Origin: Brevibacillus agri | GTDB lineage: Bacteria > Bacillota > Bacilli > Brevibacillales > Brevibacillaceae | NCBI RefSeq assembly: GCF_004117055.1 | Contig: NZ_CP026363.1 | Coordinates: 4,549,001 to 4,613,000 of the forward strand | Reading direction: 5' to 3' | Length of the DNA stretch: 64,000 nucleotides | Shown here: piece by piece, positions 62,236 through 64,000 of the stretch | Position numbering within the stretch: position 1 is the first letter of the stretch | Layout: the number at the start of each line of letters is the position of its first letter | The notes under the pieces: generated by a model | What the model was told of the DNA's origin: nothing | Databases searched by the model: none | What the model saw: only the letters and a program-made list of their open reading frames with translations | Translations under genes and position numbers: made by a program

Positions 62236-62251
62236 TATTCACGGCCGCATA
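62236..62251. promoter_or_regulatory. enhancer site 4 (degenerate)
   Basis: TATTC-ACGGCC-GCATA matches TATTC-N6-GAATA at 9 of 10 positions. Centre at 62243.5, 27 bases from the next site. Confidence 0.5.
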
Positions 62252-62262
62252 CAAGCACCGCC

Positions 62263-62278
62263 TATTCGCGCAGGAACC
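62263..62278. promoter_or_regulatory. enhancer site 3 (degenerate)
   Basis: TATTC-GCGCAG-GAACC matches TATTC-N6-GAATA at 8 of 10 positions. Centre at 62270.5. Confidence 0.45.
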
Positions 62279-62287
62279 ATCCTGCAT

Positions 62288-62307
62288 GCTATTCACGCGC
62301 GAATAGC
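62288..62307. promoter_or_regulatory. enhancer site 2 (perfect palindrome)
   Basis: GCTATTC-ACGCGC-GAATAGC, a perfect 7-bp inverted repeat. Centre at 62297.5, 27 bases from site 3 and 21 from site 1. Confidence 0.7.
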
Positions 62308-62309
62308 GA

Positions 62310-63680
62310 TTATTCACCTGTGAATACCCACTTTCTCAGCTTCCGGCTGGCGGATGGCTGGCTGATGCCGAGCGCTTCCGCTACTTTTGTCGTCGTCTTG
62401 TGCTGCTCGTAGGCGCGCTGCAGCAACTGCCGTTCGACTTCCTCCATCGCCTCCTGCATCTGCATCACCCGCTCGACCTTGATGCCGCCCAAGGCGCTAT
62501 CCTCGTGGCTGTGGATGTACCGGGGGATTTGCGTCGGCGTAATGAGGACGTCAGGGGCGGTCACCACGAGCCGCTCCACTACATTTTCCAATTCGCGCAC
62601 ATTGCCTGGCCAATCGTATTCCGCGAGAATCCGGAAGCAGGCGTCGGAAAGCTGCCGATCCAGACAGTACTTTTCGCAAAAAACGCCCAGGAAATAATGG
62701 ACGAGCACCGGAATTTCCTCGCGGCGTTCCCGCAGCGGCGGAATTTCCAGCGGCACGACGTGAATCCGGTAGTACAAATCTTCGCGAAACCTGCCCTCTT
62801 TGACCATTTGCCGCAAGTTTTGGTTGGTGGCGGTAATCAGCTTCACATCGACCTTGCGCGGAACGGCGCTGCCTACGGGCGTAATCGTTTTTTCCTGCAA
62901 GACGTTGAGCAGCTTCACCTGCAAGACGAGCGGCATCTCTCCGATCTCGTCCAAAAACAGCGTGCCGCCGTTCGCCTTTTCGATCAGGCCCGCTTTGCCG
63001 TCCTTGTCCGCTCCGGTAAACGCTCCTTTTTCGTACCCGAACAGCTCCGATTCCAGCAACGTCTCCGGGATCGCTCCGCAGTTGATGTGGACGAACGGCT
63101 TGTCTGCGCGCGGGCTGCACTCGTGGATGTACTTCGCGAGCACGCCTTTGCCGACGCCCGATTCTCCCAGTAAAATCATGGACGACTCGACCTGCGCCAG
63201 CTTTTCCGCCAGCGCGGTGACCTGCTCCATCGACTGGCTGCGGTAGACGAGACTGATTTTGCCTTTTCGCCTGCTGTTCTCCTTTGTCATTTCGCTTTGC
63301 AAAAGGCCGCCGACGTACTTGCGCTCATTTTGCTCCTGCTGCAACTGCTCGTGGTCGGTAATGTCAATCGACGTGTTGACGACTCCGCAAAAGTTGCCGT
63401 CCGCGTCCCAGAGCGGGGTGCCCTCGACCAGCAGCCGGCGTTTTTTCCGGGTCGTCTGGATCGTGTGCACCTTTTTCCGATCGCGAATGACGCGCATCGT
63501 AATCGTCGGGGAAAAATAGCCCAGATGGTAAAATTCCTCAATCGGCTTGCCGATCATTTCCTGCGGATCGATCCCGAAAAACTCTTCGTAGCGCCCGGAG
63601 CAATACAGTGTCCGTCCTTTTTCATCCGTCACGTGAACGATGTCAAACAGCCCGTCCAATATGGCTTCAAAGTCGATCAT
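62310..63680 (-). CDS. PAS sigma-54-dependent transcriptional activator
   Basis: 456 residues. A PAS sensor lies at about 5-115 (DIVHVTDEKGRTLYCSGRYEE). The AAA+ domain (about 150-375) has Walker A GESGVGKG, the sigma-54 contact GAFTGA in ELFGYEKGAFTGADK, Walker B GGTLFLDEIGEM and arginine-finger region REDLYYRI. A C-terminal TyrR-like helix-turn-helix follows (about 415-456, TTKVAEALGISQPSASRKLRKW). It should bind the TATTC-N6-GAATA sites and activate ldcA-M20. Its start overlaps the upstream response-regulator gene by four bases. Confidence 0.95.
   Translation of the reverse strand: MIDFEAILDGLFDIVHVTDEKGRTLYCSGRYEEFFGIDPQEMIGKPIEEFYHLGYFSPTITMRVIRDRKKVHTIQTTRKKRRLLVEGTPLWDADGNFCGVVNTSIDITDHEQLQQEQNERKYVGGLLQSEMTKENSRRKGKISLVYRSQSMEQVTALAEKLAQVESSMILLGESGVGKGVLAKYIHECSPRADKPFVHINCGAIPETLLESELFGYEKGAFTGADKDGKAGLIEKANGGTLFLDEIGEMPLVLQVKLLNVLQEKTITPVGSAVPRKVDVKLITATNQNLRQMVKEGRFREDLYYRIHVVPLEIPPLRERREEIPVLVHYFLGVFCEKYCLDRQLSDACFRILAEYDWPGNVRELENVVERLVVTAPDVLITPTQIPRYIHSHEDSALGGIKVERVMQMQEAMEEVERQLLQRAYEQHKTTTKVAEALGISQPSASRKLRKWVFTGE
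62311..62326. promoter_or_regulatory. enhancer site 1, inside the activator coding sequence
   Basis: TATTCAC-CT-GTGAATA, a perfect inverted repeat formed by the last codons of the sigma-54 activator gene. Confidence 0.65.
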
Positions 63681-64000
63681 GCCCGCCTGCCACCCCCTGT
63701 CTCATGCTCGTCGACGCGCACGTAGCGATTCGTCGGCCTGCCGACTCCGCCGTAGCTGACGTCGATTCTCACCATCCCGGCCTTCTCCAGGTAGTCCAGA
63801 TAGCGCCTCGCCGTCACCCTGGCGATGCCTACCCGCTCCGCCACATCTTCCGCCGACAGCGCCTGGTCCTCGTTGTCGAGCTGGCGAATGATCTGCTCTA
63901 ACGTCACTGCGTGTAGCCCTTTTGGCAGCGGACTCAGCTTGCTGCCTGTGCCTGCCGAAGCCGAGCGAGCCTGTTCCTCTTCGCGCTCTGACGCCCCGCG
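63677..64000 (-). CDS. C-terminal part of a CitB/DcuR-type response regulator, edge-truncated
   Basis: The frame is open to the window end; 107 codons seen plus stop. The visible part SKLSPLPKGLHAVTLEQII, LSAEDVAERVGIARVTARRYLDYLEKAGMV and YGGVGRPTNRYVRV is the DNA-binding domain of DcuR/CitT/DctR response regulators. The receiver domain must lie beyond the window. A GTG at 63907 is internal, not the start. Such regulators respond with a CitA-type kinase to C4-dicarboxylates or citrate. Confidence 0.85.
   Translation of the reverse strand, partial: RGASEREEEQARSASAGTGSKLSPLPKGLHAVTLEQIIRQLDNEDQALSAEDVAERVGIARVTARRYLDYLEKAGMVRIDVSYGGVGRPTNRYVRVDEHETGGGRRA

Noticed and set aside
62288-62326. 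Intrinsic terminator of the sigma-54 activator gene
   Set aside because: The palindromes have no T-run on the minus strand, and two further copies at regular spacing fit enhancer sites better.

Overview
The window looks like chromosomal DNA of a GC-rich, aerobic, spore-forming Firmicute close to Brevibacillus/Paenibacillaceae. This is an inference from gene content and style: Bacillus-type AGGAGG ribosome sites, a tRNA-Trp T-box in front of trpS, PerR- and Fur-type boxes, a KinA-like kinase, a SigX-like ECF sigma/anti-sigma pair, coiA and dps. Most genes are intact and lie in minus-strand operons. One AT-rich island (about 20.4-25.3 kb) stands out.

Layout. 0-1.5 kb: an edge-truncated membrane-anchored glycoside-hydrolase-like gene. 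2.2-4.1 kb: a peroxide-defence operon (flavin reductase, glutaredoxin-like protein, 2-Cys peroxiredoxin) whose promoter lies between two PerR boxes. 4.4-8.8 kb: a NhaC antiporter, an AGDEF diguanylate cyclase, a small DUF3870 protein and a PAS histidine kinase. 9.0-16.1 kb: a seven-gene amino-sugar/muropeptide operon (murR, serine hydrolase, sugar ABC transporter, kinase, murQ). It takes up the sugar through an ABC importer instead of a PTS and then phosphorylates and cleaves it in the cytoplasm. 16.2-20.2 kb: mtaD, a TspO protein, a UPF0173 hydrolase, a DUF2642 protein and a MerR-like protein.

20.4-25.3 kb is the island. It holds a secreted-type protein without a signal peptide, a membrane-anchored subtilisin, a lipoprotein, a decayed IS256-type element, and an Ig-like secreted protein cut off by that element. 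25.3-29.2 kb is a Fur-box-preceded iron/heme uptake operon with a HugZ-like protein and a DinB protein. 29.3-34.6 kb holds an M20 amidohydrolase, an N-carbamoyl-amino-acid/allantoate amidohydrolase, an unusual three-part regulator, and a TetR-HXXEE pair with two clear operators. 34.6-36.1 kb is T-box-trpS. 36.1-41.7 kb is an 1838-residue secreted nuclease. 41.8-42.6 kb is a YhhQ-type transporter under a preQ1-I riboswitch that I can read from the sequence. 42.8-44.1 kb is a secreted protein followed by a 16-bp tandem repeat.

44.1-51.6 kb holds a GNAT gene and a Liv-type ABC importer operon with an embedded acyl-CoA ligase. 51.7-59.9 kb: coiA, a purine permease, a LysR regulator, a membrane protein with a suspicious C-terminus, a TudS-like DUF523 protein, coaA, the anti-sigma/sigma pair and dps. 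59.9-64 kb: an LD-carboxypeptidase/M20 operon with a sigma-54 promoter. The gene just upstream encodes a PAS sigma-54 activator, coupled to a CitB/DcuR-type response regulator. Four regularly spaced TATTC-N6-GAATA sites lie between them, one formed by the activator's own last codons. I consider this the best candidate for an undescribed regulatory system in the window.
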